Shown here one piece after another: positions 8,327-17,152 of a stretch of DNA of 64,000 nt. The notes beneath the pieces are model-generated. The model saw only the letters and a program-made list of their open reading frames with translations, made no database searches and was not told the DNA's origin. This DNA comes from Acidimicrobiia bacterium. Lineage in GTDB: Bacteria > Actinomycetota > Acidimicrobiia > IMCC26256 > JAGPDB01. Position numbers and translations under genes: made by a program. The stretch is from assembly GCA_018057765.1 (NCBI GenBank), contig JAGPDB010000008.1:1-64000 (forward strand), in the 5' to 3' direction. The stretch's first letter is position 1. Every line of letters begins with the position of its first letter.

Positions 8327-9532
8327 TTACATTCTTTCAATCATAGCTTGACCAAACTCATATGTGCCTACTTCGCTAGCTTCATCCATTGCGCGCGCAA
8401 AATCATATGTAACTACCCTATCGACAATAGTTCGCTCTAGAGCCGTTGTTATAGTACTAGCCACATCATCCCATCCTAAATGTTCGAACATCATTACACC
8501 TGACAAAATTACAGAACCAGGATTAACCTTATTTTGTCCGGCATACTTAGGAGCAGTACCATGAGTAGCCTCAAATACCCCATGACCAGTTGTGTAGTTT
8601 ATATTTCCACCAGGAGCAATACCAATACCGCCAACTTGAGCAGCCAAAGCATCAGATAGATAATCGCCATTTAAATTACAGGTAGCCAAAACATCAAATT
8701 GTTTAGGGTTCAATAAAGTTTGTTGAAAACAATTATCAGCAATGACATCCTGTACAAGAATTTTATCTCCAGGATCGCCCCCACAATCCTCCCAAGAAAC
8801 GTGAGTATCACTAAATTCTTCTTTGAGTAGGTCATAGCCCCAACGCATAAATGCGCCTTCTGTAAATTTTTGAATATTACCTTTATGAACTAGTGCAACA
8901 TTTTTGCGACCACGAGCAATACTATATTGATATGCAGCTCGAATTAAACGTTTAGAACCAAATTCGCTAATAGGTTTTACCCCTACACCAGAACCATCCC
9001 GTATATCCCAATTAAAAGTATCATGTAAATATTCAATAAGCTTGACAGCTTGTGGAGTATTGGCTTCAAGTTCTAAACCTGCATAAATATCTTCTGTGTT
9101 CTCACGAAAAATAACCATATCGACATCTTGCGGTTTCTTAACAGGGCTAGGAACACCTTCGAAATACTTAACAGGTCGAAGACAAACATATAGATCTAAA
9201 ATTTGTCGTATTGCAACATTGAGCGATCTTATGCCACCACCTACAGGAGTTGTGAGCGGTCCTTTAATTCCTACTAAATATTTTTCAAATGCCTCAATAG
9301 TACTGCCAGGCAACCATTCACCAGTTTCATCAAATGCTTTTTGTCCTGCTAATACTTTTAGCCACTCAACTTTTTTCGTATCACCAAAACATTTTTTTAT
9401 AGCAGCGTCAAACACAGCTTGAGCAGCAGGCCAAATATCAATACCAATACCATCGCCTTCAATATATGGGATGATCGGATCATCAGGTACATTTAGAGTT
9501 AGGTCGTCATTTAGAGTTAAAGAATTAGGCAT
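8327..9532 (-). CDS. icd: Isocitrate dehydrogenase, NADP-dependent
   Basis: Converts isocitrate to 2-oxoglutarate and CO2 with NADP+. The 401-residue protein is of the E. coli Icd type: [13 protein letters not shown] near the start, the substrate-binding [13 protein letters not shown] with the phosphorylatable-type Ser, and [11 protein letters not shown]. The coenzyme site [17 protein letters not shown] carries the Lys-Tyr pair that selects NADP. The ATG follows a TAAACT box by 6 nt, so the transcript is probably leaderless. Confidence 0.95.
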   Translation of the reverse strand: MPNSLTLNDDLTLNVPDDPIIPYIEGDGIGIDIWPAAQAVFDAAIKKCFGDTKKVEWLKVLAGQKAFDETGEWLPGSTIEAFEKYLVGIKGPLTTPVGGGIRSLNVAIRQILDLYVCLRPVKYFEGVPSPVKKPQDVDMVIFRENTEDIYAGLELEANTPQAVKLIEYLHDTFNWDIRDGSGVGVKPISEFGSKRLIRAAYQYSIARGRKNVALVHKGNIQKFTEGAFMRWGYDLLKEEFSDTHVSWEDCGGDPGDKILVQDVIADNCFQQTLLNPKQFDVLATCNLNGDYLSDALAAQVGGIGIAPGGNINYTTGHGVFEATHGTAPKYAGQNKVNPGSVILSGVMMFEHLGWDDVASTITTALERTIVDRVVTYDFARAMDEASEVGTYEFGQAMIERM

Positions 9533-9538
9533 GCTTTA

Positions 9539-9544
9539 AGTTTA
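9539..9544 (-). promoter_or_regulatory. -10 box of icd, leaderless start
   Basis: Minus strand TAAACT, then TAAAGC, then the icd ATG. The 6 nt gap puts the likely transcription start at the start codon. Confidence 0.5.
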
Positions 9545-9570
9545 GCGCAACAACATATTGCCAATGTACA

Positions 9571-9825
9571 CTATCGGTTAATTAGTAAAAGAGAAATTGT
9601 AAAAATATAGACCAAAGCTACAGGAACAATAAATGTAACAATATCTTGAACTCGCGGTTTAGAAACTGTTGTTTGATTATATGCGCATCTAGGACATTTG
9701 ATAGAAGCGGTATTTTTAACTTCTATGATGTTAGAGTCATATGAAAATTCGTGATTGCAGAGATCACATGTGATCAATTCTACCGTTAAGGGTAAATCTG
9801 GTGTCGTCGGAATAGCCTGCGTCAT
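9571..9825 (-). CDS. Small zinc-ribbon membrane protein
   Basis: An 84-residue protein with two CxxC pairs (CDLC and CPRC, about 25 residues apart) that form a zinc-ribbon-like domain, followed by one C-terminal membrane segment of about 22 residues and a short NR tail. It is probably tail-anchored with the metal domain in the cytoplasm. I prefer the ATG at 9825 because TAATAT lies 7 nt before it; an in-frame ATG at 9846 would add seven residues. Function unknown. Confidence 0.6.
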   Translation of the reverse strand: MTQAIPTTPDLPLTVELITCDLCNHEFSYDSNIIEVKNTASIKCPRCAYNQTTVSKPRVQDIVTFIVPVALVYIFTISLLLINR

Positions 9826-9974
9826 TATAGAAATATTATTACACATTCTGGAGCTGATATCAGAATAATCTCAAGAAATTTTATTCTATATAATTATGTT
9901 TCAATACTATATATACAAAAGAGTCAAAATAGTAGCTTTACTTATTAGTCAGACTATGTGACAATTAAAAATAC

Positions 9975-10544
9975 ATGGACGTTCAAGATATTAATCAGCA
10001 TACAACTACGGAAATTATCGCAGAAATCAGCTGTTTAGCACACCTTCTTAAAGGTGCACAAGCGTTAGAACTTTTGCGTGTTACTGCTTCGAAACGCGGT
10101 AAAGAGCTAGCTGCTGATCCTATGCTTCCAGATGTTATTGGCGTCCTTTATTTTCGTGAAGAATCACAAGGATTAGAAGAAGTATTGAATGAGATGATTA
10201 AAAACCACTCTAAAGAATTAGCTTCAAATCCAAATTTAGGTGTGGTCATTAAAATTCTAGCGATGACAGATCAAAATGGAATTGCTACAGAATTAATTGC
10301 TTCTACGGCTTCAAGACACACAGGGGAATTTTTGTCTTGTCCAACTATTAGTGAAGGTATGGCGGCTTATGAACGCAAAGCTACTACCACAGAAATGTAC
10401 GGCGAGGTACATAACTTTTTAGATGGTATTTCCGAATGGCTAAAGTCAGATCGCGACTCTGAACAATTCCCGACTCCTCCAAAACTAGATAATATTCCTC
10501 TAAACTCTGGTATTGCACCTGATGCTGTTGGTTTGCCATTTTAA
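9975..10544 (+). CDS. Hypothetical protein with three internal repeats
   Basis: A 189-residue soluble protein of no family I recognise. Three degenerate helical repeats of about 30 residues recur every 37 or so: 30-59 (with KELAADP), 67-96 (with KELASNP) and 104-132 (with EFLSCP). Each has a helix, a small-residue/Asp/Asn-Pro turn and a second helix, as in TPR- or HEAT-like solenoids. The last 35 residues are Pro-rich and likely disordered. It is one of four complete plus-strand genes in the window and ends with a 4 bp tail-to-tail overlap with folD. Confidence 0.6.
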   Translation: MDVQDINQHTTTEIIAEISCLAHLLKGAQALELLRVTASKRGKELAADPMLPDVIGVLYFREESQGLEEVLNEMIKNHSKELASNPNLGVVIKILAMTDQNGIATELIASTASRHTGEFLSCPTISEGMAAYERKATTTEMYGEVHNFLDGISEWLKSDRDSEQFPTPPKLDNIPLNSGIAPDAVGLPF

Positions 10545-11395
10545 GATTTTTCAGCCGCATCTACAGTATTACGCAACAGCATAGCGATGGTTGTTGGTCC
10601 TACCCCACCAATACGTGGTGTCATAAATGATGCTTTTTCTGCACAATCTTCACTAATATCTGGGATAAGTACTCTATTCTCATCAAACGTCATCCCCGCA
10701 CTTACAAGAACAGCACCTTGTTTAATCATGTCCGGCATAATAATATTTGGGACTCCAACTGCTGCGACAATAACATCGGCCTGTTTTGTATAATATGAAA
10801 TATCGTCCGAACCTGTATGAACAATAGTTACAGTGGCATTAGCGTTTTCTTCTTTAAGTGTTAAGAGATTTGCAAGAGGTCGTCCAATTGTTAAACCGCG
10901 TCCAACAATCACAACGTGTTTGCCTGCAATCGATACGCCATTTTCTGCCAGAAGCGACTGGATACCAACAGGAGTACATGGGCGAGGTGCCTTAACTCCC
11001 ATAACTAGCTTTCCTAAATTAATAGGATGCAAACCATCGGCATCTTTTTTTGGATCAATAGCCAACAAAGCCTGCTCTTCGTCACATTGTTTAGGTAACG
11101 GCAGCTGAACTATAAAGGCATTAATTTTCGGGTTGGCATTCATCAATTCAATTGCAGCGATAACTTGCGCTTGAGTTGCATTATCGTCAAGTTCAATATG
11201 ATGCGAAGTCATTCCAACTTCTTCACACGCTTTATGTTTTCTACGAACATAACTTTGAGAATTAAGATCTGAACCTACAAGTATTGTTCCTAAGCCAGGC
11301 TCTATACCATCGTTTTTTAATTTTTCAACACGAATTTTTAAACGCGCTTTTTCATCTTCTAAAAAATCTTTACCGCTTAATATTTTTGCTGTCAT
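10541..11395 (-). CDS. folD: Methylenetetrahydrofolate dehydrogenase/cyclohydrolase
   Basis: Bifunctional enzyme that interconverts 5,10-methylene-THF and 10-formyl-THF and so supplies formyl groups for PurN and PurH. The 284 residues have the substrate site SYVRRKHKACEEVGM with the conserved catalytic Lys, then VQLPLP, DADGLHPINLG and CTPVGIQ. The NADP-binding VIVGRGLTIGRPLANLL follows, and the end has PRIGGVGPTTIAMLLRNT. All key motifs are intact. purH lies just upstream on the same strand and purN beyond it, a sensible one-carbon and purine cluster. Confidence 0.95.
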   Translation of the reverse strand: MTAKILSGKDFLEDEKARLKIRVEKLKNDGIEPGLGTILVGSDLNSQSYVRRKHKACEEVGMTSHHIELDDNATQAQVIAAIELMNANPKINAFIVQLPLPKQCDEEQALLAIDPKKDADGLHPINLGKLVMGVKAPRPCTPVGIQSLLAENGVSIAGKHVVIVGRGLTIGRPLANLLTLKEENANATVTIVHTGSDDISYYTKQADVIVAAVGVPNIIMPDMIKQGAVLVSAGMTFDENRVLIPDISEDCAEKASFMTPRIGGVGPTTIAMLLRNTVDAAEKS

Positions 11396-11417
11396 ATTTT
11401 AATTCTAACTTCTAAAC

Positions 11418-11454
11418 TGTGGATAACTAGCCATGCAAGAACAGACCCTTAAGG
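11418..11454. repeat. Intergenic repeat copy 1 with a DnaA-box match
   Basis: The spacer between purH and folD holds GGATAACTAGCC, then GCAAG, then ACAGACCCTTAA. The same blocks in the same order recur at 35038-35081. TGTGGATAA at 11418-11426 is a perfect DnaA 9-mer. The element is non-coding. Confidence 0.55.
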
Positions 11455-11462
11455 CCGAGCTA

Positions 11463-12992
11463 CTAATGTCTAAAGTGTCGAGTACCAGTAAAGATCATTG
11501 CAATATTATGCTCATTTGCAGCAGCTATTACTTCTTCATCACGCATTGAACCACCGGGCTGTATAACTACCTCTACACCATTAACAGCTGCAGCATCTAT
11601 TCCATCACGGAATGGGAAAAATGCATCAGAAGCACAAACTCCTCCGCGCCCTCGCACGCCTGCTTTACATGCAGAGATTTCTGCAGCATGTACCCTACTT
11701 TGTTGTCCAGCACCAATACCAACAGCTTGACCATCTTTAGAAATTACAATTGCATTTGAAGATGTAGCTGCACAGACCTTCCATGCAAACTTAGCTTCTT
11801 TTAATTCAGCTTCGCTAGGTTGGCGTTCTGTAACTACTTTCCAATCATCAATTTGATCTGCAAAATCATCAGCGGTTTGTGACAAAAATGCGCCATCAAT
11901 ATGTTTTAATTCCCAACCCACTTTATTAGGCTTTGATGCAGAAATAACTCGCATATTTTTTTTCTTTGCGCAAATGTCCATGGCTTCTTTTGAAATACTT
12001 GGGGCAACAATAACTTCTGTAAAATTTCCTCCAATAGTTTCAGCTGTATCTGCATCAAGTTCACGATTCAAAGCAACAACTCCGCCAAAAGCAGAAACAT
12101 CATCACAAGCAAATGCACGCTTGTAAGCATCGTCATTATCTGTACCCGTCGCAACACCACATGGGTTAGCGTGTTTAACAACAACACAAGCAATGTCCTC
12201 AAATTCATTTACTAAAGACCATGCAGCTTGCACATCAAGATAGTTAATATAACTCAAAGCTTTACCTTGATGTATTTCCATCTCTTGTGGCCAGGAATGA
12301 TCGTGATTAATATGATCATAGATTGCAGCTTTTTGATGAGGATTCTCACCGTATCGCAAAGTACTTCTTTTCTCTAAAGCAACAACAATATTTTGGGGAA
12401 GATCACCAGAGTCTTTAGTTTCGTTATTACACATCCATTCGACAATTGCTGCATCAAAACTTGCAGTAGTAACAAATGCTTCACGTGCTAATTTAGCTCT
12501 TAAAGTATCACTTAATTTATTTGTATTATTCTTTAATTCATCTAAAACTTCTCCATATTGATCCGGAGAAGTTATAACACCAACGTGTGCATGATTTTTA
12601 GCAGCTGCACGAATCATTGCAGGCCCACCTATATCGATAGTTTCAATACCAGGATTCTCTACGAAAGGGTAAAGATTTACAACCACTATACCAAAAGGTT
12701 CAATACCAAAAGTAGCAAGATCATTCATGTGTGATTCTTTATCAAGATCAGCAAGAATACCTCCATGAATTTTTGGATGCAAAGTAACAACTCGATGTTC
12801 TAGCATTATAGGCATACCTGTAACATCTTCAACAGTGATAACTTTTATACCAGCATTAGCAATTTCGAGAGCTGTTCCACCACTAGAAACTATTTCTATA
12901 CCAAGATCACTAAGAGCTCGAGCAAAATCTACAACTCCGGTTTTATCGAAACAAGATATTAGAGCTCGTTTTACTTCATGTATTTCTGTCAT
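11463..12992 (-). CDS. purH: Bifunctional AICAR transformylase / IMP cyclohydrolase
   Basis: Catalyses the last two steps of IMP synthesis. The 509 residues start with the MGS-like cyclohydrolase domain (VKRALISCFDKTGVVDFA, HPKIHGGILAD, VVVNLYPF). The transformylase domain follows with RYGENPHQKAA, INYLDVQAAW and the catalytic-loop VVKHANPCGVATG carrying the conserved Lys-His. The C-terminus (SDAFFPFRDGID, PGGSMRDEEVIAAANE, MIFTGTRHFRH) is the normal end. Length is standard. purN starts about 70 bp upstream on the same strand. Confidence 0.97.
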   Translation of the reverse strand: MTEIHEVKRALISCFDKTGVVDFARALSDLGIEIVSSGGTALEIANAGIKVITVEDVTGMPIMLEHRVVTLHPKIHGGILADLDKESHMNDLATFGIEPFGIVVVNLYPFVENPGIETIDIGGPAMIRAAAKNHAHVGVITSPDQYGEVLDELKNNTNKLSDTLRAKLAREAFVTTASFDAAIVEWMCNNETKDSGDLPQNIVVALEKRSTLRYGENPHQKAAIYDHINHDHSWPQEMEIHQGKALSYINYLDVQAAWSLVNEFEDIACVVVKHANPCGVATGTDNDDAYKRAFACDDVSAFGGVVALNRELDADTAETIGGNFTEVIVAPSISKEAMDICAKKKNMRVISASKPNKVGWELKHIDGAFLSQTADDFADQIDDWKVVTERQPSEAELKEAKFAWKVCAATSSNAIVISKDGQAVGIGAGQQSRVHAAEISACKAGVRGRGGVCASDAFFPFRDGIDAAAVNGVEVVIQPGGSMRDEEVIAAANEHNIAMIFTGTRHFRH

Positions 12993-13059
12993 TATTATGT
13001 CTTTCTTTTCTAGTCTTATGCTTGAATTTATATCACTTTTTTATGCTTAAATTCTCCAA

Positions 13060-13602
13060 TTAATAATTCAAGTTACAAAATTGTCGAATTGTTTGAGGAT
13101 ACAAACGGTGTTCTTCTTTTTGGATTCTTTCATGTAGCGAATCCTCATCATCATCTTCAAGAACCGGAACAGTCGATTGTGCAAGTATTGGCCCATCATC
13201 AACGAATTCTGTTACGACATGAACAGTGCATCCGCTTACACGCACTCCTTCATCGATAGCATTTTGCACTGCATGAGCACCTTTAAAGCTAGGTAATAAA
13301 CTCGGATGAATATTTAATATACGATTCGGATAAGCATCGAAGATATCTTTAGAAAGAATTGTCATAAACCCTGCTAATACAATTAGTTCAATAGCATTTG
13401 ATTTTAGTTCTTCTACAATTTTTCTTGTTAACTCTTCACGTTTGGACTTATATTGAGATTTATTAATTACAACTGTTTTTATATTAAGTTTTTTTGCTCT
13501 TTCTAACCCAAACACATCAGGACGATCGGACATAACCAAAGAAACAGGGATACCATCATCGATAATGGATTGTAAATTTGAACCCGAACCTGAAATCAGC
13601 AC
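13060..13602 (-). CDS. purN: Phosphoribosylglycinamide formyltransferase
   Basis: Transfers a formyl group from 10-formyl-THF to GAR in purine synthesis. Signature features are SGSGSNLQSIIDDG at the start, then LAGFMTIL, NIHPSLLPSFKGAHA with the catalytic Asn-His, VSGCTVHVV and the Asp in DDGPILAQ. As called, the protein starts at a GTG inside the first beta strand. The frame is open upstream (reading FPKIAVLISG) but holds no ATG, GTG or TTG before a stop. An out-of-frame ATG lies at 13629-13631. The N-terminus may be affected by a one-base frameshift or use an unusual start. Confidence 0.9.
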   Translation of the reverse strand: MLISGSGSNLQSIIDDGIPVSLVMSDRPDVFGLERAKKLNIKTVVINKSQYKSKREELTRKIVEELKSNAIELIVLAGFMTILSKDIFDAYPNRILNIHPSLLPSFKGAHAVQNAIDEGVRVSGCTVHVVTEFVDDGPILAQSTVPVLEDDDEDSLHERIQKEEHRLYPQTIRQFCNLNY

Positions 13603-13728
13603 AGCAATTTTAGGAAATTCAAAATCTTCATAGTTGGATTTATTATTCGATGTTCCGATGTATACATTTTCTCACATTTATACGACTAATAGCGAAACGT
13701 ATTGGATAGTAAAAATGATTTATACTAT

Positions 13729-14271
13729 TTAATTATTAGTTGAATAATAATAATTAAATCCATTTGAGTCACTATTTATAAGTACAAGCACTCCAATAAT
13801 TATCGCGATAACCAATCCAATGATACCTAGTACAAGTCCAGCAGTAGCAAAGCCCTTACCAACAACACTACCATTAGATTTCTTAATACGTTTCATGCCG
13901 ACTAGCCCCAAAACGATTGCTAGTACATCAAGAACCCATACTAAGATCCAGCAGCAACTACCCAAAAGACCAATAATACCTATAATCATAGATGCAATTG
14001 ATAGTCCATCATTTTTCGGACCAGAAACATTATATCCTTGAGCATTTCCATAATATGTACCTACACCCGGTGCACTTGGTGGCGGAGGTGGTGTTGGCAT
14101 ACCTGTTTGCGGTGGTATAGGCGCTATAGGTGCAGCAGGAACAGGCTGTGTTGGCTCAGATGGAGTCTGTTCTGGTGTGTGCGGAGGTGGGACCGGAGGA
14201 GGAGTGGAATTTTTCGAAGGATCATTGTCCCAAGGATTTTCATTATTACCAAAATTATCGTTATCTACCAT
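13729..14271 (-). CDS. DUF4190-like membrane protein with proline-rich N-terminus
   Basis: The 180-residue protein starts with an acidic then very Pro-rich tract (about 20-70). Two long hydrophobic segments follow, at about 90-124 and 142-166, with a KRIKKSNGSVVGKG loop between them. That two-helix arrangement with GLVGMKRIKKS and GKGFATAGLVLGIIGL is typical of DUF4190 proteins, common in actinobacteria and of unknown function. The Pro-rich part likely faces the cytoplasm and may bind partners. It ends with an Asn/Tyr-rich tail. Confidence 0.8.
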   Translation of the reverse strand: MVDNDNFGNNENPWDNDPSKNSTPPPVPPPHTPEQTPSEPTQPVPAAPIAPIPPQTGMPTPPPPPSAPGVGTYYGNAQGYNVSGPKNDGLSIASMIIGIIGLLGSCCWILVWVLDVLAIVLGLVGMKRIKKSNGSVVGKGFATAGLVLGIIGLVIAIIIGVLVLINSDSNGFNYYYSTNN

Positions 14272-14394
14272 GAGAGTCTTTCGTTTAAAGTTAACTATAA
14301 CTTTAACTAGTTTTTATTTATTATTGGTGGATGTTCAAATATTAAAGTTCTATATTGCCATTTAGAATCTAATAAACATTAAAACAACAGATAT

Positions 14395-14413
14395 CTTTGC
14401 ATTAATTGCAAGG
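14395..14413 (-). terminator. Hairpin just after sucD, weak terminator
   Basis: A 7 bp stem (CCTTGCA pairing with TGCAAAG, one G-T pair) with a 5 nt loop begins 3 nt after the sucD stop. The following minus-strand sequence is only modestly T-rich (GATATCTGTTGTTTT). It could end or protect the sucCD message. Confidence 0.4.
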
Positions 14414-14415
14414 AT

Positions 14416-15306
14416 TTAGATATTCTCTAGCACTTTGGCCATAGCAGCACCAATCTCAGTTGGATTCATAACTACTGTCGCTCCAGCTTTAGTTAGTGCA
14501 TCCATTTTTGATTGAGCTGTACCTTTACCACCAGAAATTATCGCTCCAGCATGTCCCATTTTTTTACCAGCAGGCGCAGTAACACCAGCAACATAAGCAA
14601 CAACCGGTTTAGTCATTTTCTCAGCAATATATTGTGCTGCTTCTTCTTCTGCGGTACCACCAATTTCACCGATCATAATTACAGCTTTAGTTTCAGGGTC
14701 TGCTTCAAAAGCCTCAAGACAATCTATGTGACTAACTCCAGGTACTGGGTCGCCACCGATACCTACACAAGTTGTTTGGCCAATTCCAAGCTGAGTTAAT
14801 TCATGTACTGCTTGATAGGTGAGGGTACCCGAACGAGAAACAACACCAACGTTGCCTGTCATAGCTATCTCACCGGGGATAATTCCAATATTGCATTCAC
14901 CGGGTGTAATAATTCCAGGACAGTTAGGTCCAAGAATTTTAGTGTTTGGATATTCGTTTTTAATTTGATTATAAAATTGTGCTTCATCGTGGCTCGGAAC
15001 ACCTTCTGTAATTACAACAATAAATTCAATTCCAGCTTGTGCGGCCTCTAATACAGCAGCTTTAACTCCAGGAGCAGGAATAAAAATACAACTAGCAGTT
15101 GCTCCTGTTGCGTCCATAGCATCTTTTACAGTTGCAAATATCGGAACTCCGTCGACGTTTTCACCAGCTTTTTTAGGATTTGTACCTGCAACAACTTGCG
15201 TACCATAATCACGGTTACGCAAACCATGGAATGATCCTTGACTACCAGTCAGACCTTGATAAATAACTTTCGTGTCTTTATTTACGAATATACCCATTTT
15301 ATTCAT
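14416..15306 (-). CDS. sucD: Succinyl-CoA synthetase alpha subunit
   Basis: Alpha subunit of succinate-CoA ligase, which makes ATP or GTP from succinyl-CoA in the TCA cycle. The 296 residues have the CoA-binding [11 protein letters not shown] near the N-terminus, [17 protein letters not shown], and [11 protein letters not shown]. The phosphohistidine site is [17 protein letters not shown] with the active His. The family is about 290 residues. It follows sucC after a 64 bp spacer with a 9 bp hairpin, which may set the ratio of the two subunits. Confidence 0.96.
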   Translation of the reverse strand: MNKMGIFVNKDTKVIYQGLTGSQGSFHGLRNRDYGTQVVAGTNPKKAGENVDGVPIFATVKDAMDATGATASCIFIPAPGVKAAVLEAAQAGIEFIVVITEGVPSHDEAQFYNQIKNEYPNTKILGPNCPGIITPGECNIGIIPGEIAMTGNVGVVSRSGTLTYQAVHELTQLGIGQTTCVGIGGDPVPGVSHIDCLEAFEADPETKAVIMIGEIGGTAEEEAAQYIAEKMTKPVVAYVAGVTAPAGKKMGHAGAIISGGKGTAQSKMDALTKAGATVVMNPTEIGAAMAKVLENI

Positions 15307-15330
15307 TTCTTTCTTTTTTATGTCCGTTTC

Positions 15331-15351
15331 CTACAGGGTCGGACCCTGTAG
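15331..15351 (-). other. Hairpin between sucC and sucD
   Basis: CTACAGGGT and ACCCTGTAG form a perfect 9 bp stem with a 3 nt loop, followed in gene direction by the sucD leader. There is no T-run, so it is more likely a processing or stabilising hairpin than a terminator. It has the same design as the rpmD-rplO hairpin. Confidence 0.65.
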
Positions 15352-15370
15352 TTTCTGTAGTTTGCAGTAA

Positions 15371-16513
15371 TTAACGTTTAGATAATTCAACAGCTTTACG
15401 AGCAGCATCTAACATAGTTTCTGCAGCAACAACCATTTCGTTAGGATTAGCATTTAATATAGCTAAACCTTCTTTTACATTCGTACCATCTAGACGAACA
15501 ACAATAGGAGATTTCAAATCAACTCTTTTTAAAGCTTCGATAACACCATTTGCAACGTCATCACATTTAGTAATTCCACCAAAGATATTTAGCATTATTG
15601 CTTTAACTTTTTCATCACTGTTAACAACCTCAATAGCGTTAGCTAAAAGATCTGCACTTGCTCCACCACCAACGTCTAAGAAGTTTGCTGGTCGTCCTTC
15701 AACTTGATTTACAACATCAAGTGTAGACATAACAAGACCTGCACCGTTTCCGATAATACCTATCTCGCCATCAAGACCAATATAATTTAAACCTTTTTCT
15801 TTTGCCATTTTTTCTCTAGAATCTAATTCTTGAGTTGCTTCGTATGCTTCCCAATCATCGTGGCGAAACATTGCATTTTCATCAAGTGTAACTTTTGCAT
15901 CTAGCGCGTGAACTTCACCAGTAGGCTTTAAAATTAAAGGGTTTATTTCCGCTAAGTCACAATCACCCTGGACATAAGCAGTGTATAGTTTCATAATGAT
16001 GTCAATTGCACCTTGTATTGCGGGTTCATCAAGATTCGCGCTATTAACCCATAGTGTGCATTGTTCTAAAGTCAGGCCTAAAGAAGGATCAATCCATATT
16101 TTAGATATAGCATCAGGATTCTCTACCGCAATGACTTCAATTTCTACGCCACCTTGCGCACTTAACATACCTAAATGTTTTTTTGCACTGCGATCCAGAG
16201 TAAAAGATACATAATATTCTTTCTCAATATCGCTTGCTACTTCTATCCATATAATTTTTACAATATGATCTTTAATATCAAGACCTAAAATGTTGCCAGC
16301 ATGCTCACGAACTTCATCTTCATTGTTAGCAAGTTTTACTCCACCGGCTTTTCCACGACCACCAACAAGCACCTGTGCCTTAATTACGACAGGATAACCT
16401 ATTTCATTTGCAATCTTTACGGCTTCTTCAACATTATCTGTAGCTTTACCAGCGCTGACAGGAATGTCATATTTCGCAAAGAGTTCTTTACCTTGATATT
16501 CAAGTAGATCCAT
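15371..16513 (-). CDS. sucC: Succinyl-CoA synthetase beta subunit
   Basis: Beta subunit of succinate-CoA ligase; binds the nucleotide and succinate. The 380-residue protein starts with the family opening MDLLEYQGKELFAKY and has the ATP-grasp elements VIKAQVLVGGRGKAGG and CDLAEINPLI. The CoA-ligase domain contains GNGAGLVMSTLDVV, FLDVGGGAS and NIFGGITKCDDVA. Length and motifs are standard. A good AAAGGA Shine-Dalgarno precedes the ATG. It is first in the sucCD operon. Confidence 0.97.
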   Translation of the reverse strand: MDLLEYQGKELFAKYDIPVSAGKATDNVEEAVKIANEIGYPVVIKAQVLVGGRGKAGGVKLANNEDEVREHAGNILGLDIKDHIVKIIWIEVASDIEKEYYVSFTLDRSAKKHLGMLSAQGGVEIEVIAVENPDAISKIWIDPSLGLTLEQCTLWVNSANLDEPAIQGAIDIIMKLYTAYVQGDCDLAEINPLILKPTGEVHALDAKVTLDENAMFRHDDWEAYEATQELDSREKMAKEKGLNYIGLDGEIGIIGNGAGLVMSTLDVVNQVEGRPANFLDVGGGASADLLANAIEVVNSDEKVKAIMLNIFGGITKCDDVANGVIEALKRVDLKSPIVVRLDGTNVKEGLAILNANPNEMVVAAETMLDAARKAVELSKR

Positions 16514-16530
16514 TTAGTTTCCTTTAATTC

Positions 16531-16558
16531 TTGTATCCTTCACTATCCTCAGTATGAC
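16531..16558 (+). repeat. Degenerate copy of a CTTCGCT...CTCAGAATGAC-type repeat
   Basis: The spacer upstream of sucC has GTATCCTTCACTATCCTCAG followed by TATGACTG. It resembles the widespread intergenic repeat that ends in CTCAGAATGAC and aligns with a second copy at 23121-23148. Confidence 0.35.
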
Positions 16559-16635
16559 TGATTAAGCTTGGGCTGAACGACATATACATTACTATCTTGA
16601 GCATTTAAGTAACGAAATGAACTTAGATCTTAAAA

Positions 16636-17139
16636 TCAATCAGAATAACATGCACTTCCTGATAGGTATAAGACAACCAACGATGTCTGGTCTTCGCGTT
16701 CGTATATCTTTAAAGTAGCCTTTAATCCATTGGATTTATTATTAATATCATAGATATCATTAACTCCTCTAGCGTCTTTGAATTTGTAGCTATTATCTTT
16801 TAGATTATTTTTCAAATCGTAATAAAAACTTCTAGCTTCATCTTGAGTATCAAACGAGACTTCTAATTCCAGTTCTGCTTTTCGACCAGTATTAGATCCA
16901 ATATCTTCAAAAAATGTTAAAGGGCAGTGTGATTCAGTTTCAGTTTCAACGACCGAAGAATCATCAATATAATCATAAACTAATTTTTGTGCCTCAGCTT
17001 TTACAGAATTTAGCTTTGAGCTATAGCCAGTTTTTCCCGATGAGCGATTTAGATAAACCAATAACCCGCCACAAATAATAAGAACAGCAAGAACAATGCC
17101 CCCCAATATTTTAAGAGTCAACTTAGTACTTTTAGTCAT
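16636..17139 (-). CDS. Hypothetical single-pass membrane protein
   Basis: A 167-residue protein with one N-terminal hydrophobic segment (about 8-30) and an exported domain of about 135 residues. Two cysteines, at 72 and 164, could form a disulfide outside the membrane. The domain alternates charged helices and strands and matches no family I know. It starts 14 bp after the stop of the pcrA gene on the same strand, so it may ride on that transcript. No function is proposed. Confidence 0.6.
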   Translation of the reverse strand: MTKSTKLTLKILGGIVLAVLIICGGLLVYLNRSSGKTGYSSKLNSVKAEAQKLVYDYIDDSSVVETETESHCPLTFFEDIGSNTGRKAELELEVSFDTQDEARSFYYDLKNNLKDNSYKFKDARGVNDIYDINNKSNGLKATLKIYEREDQTSLVVLYLSGSACYSD

Positions 17140-17152
17140 ATTTTTATTCTAA

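Noticed and set aside
14038-14310. Cys/Trp/Arg-rich plus-strand frame opposite the DUF4190-like gene
   Set aside because: Composition is the complement of the Pro-rich coding sequence and not like a real protein.
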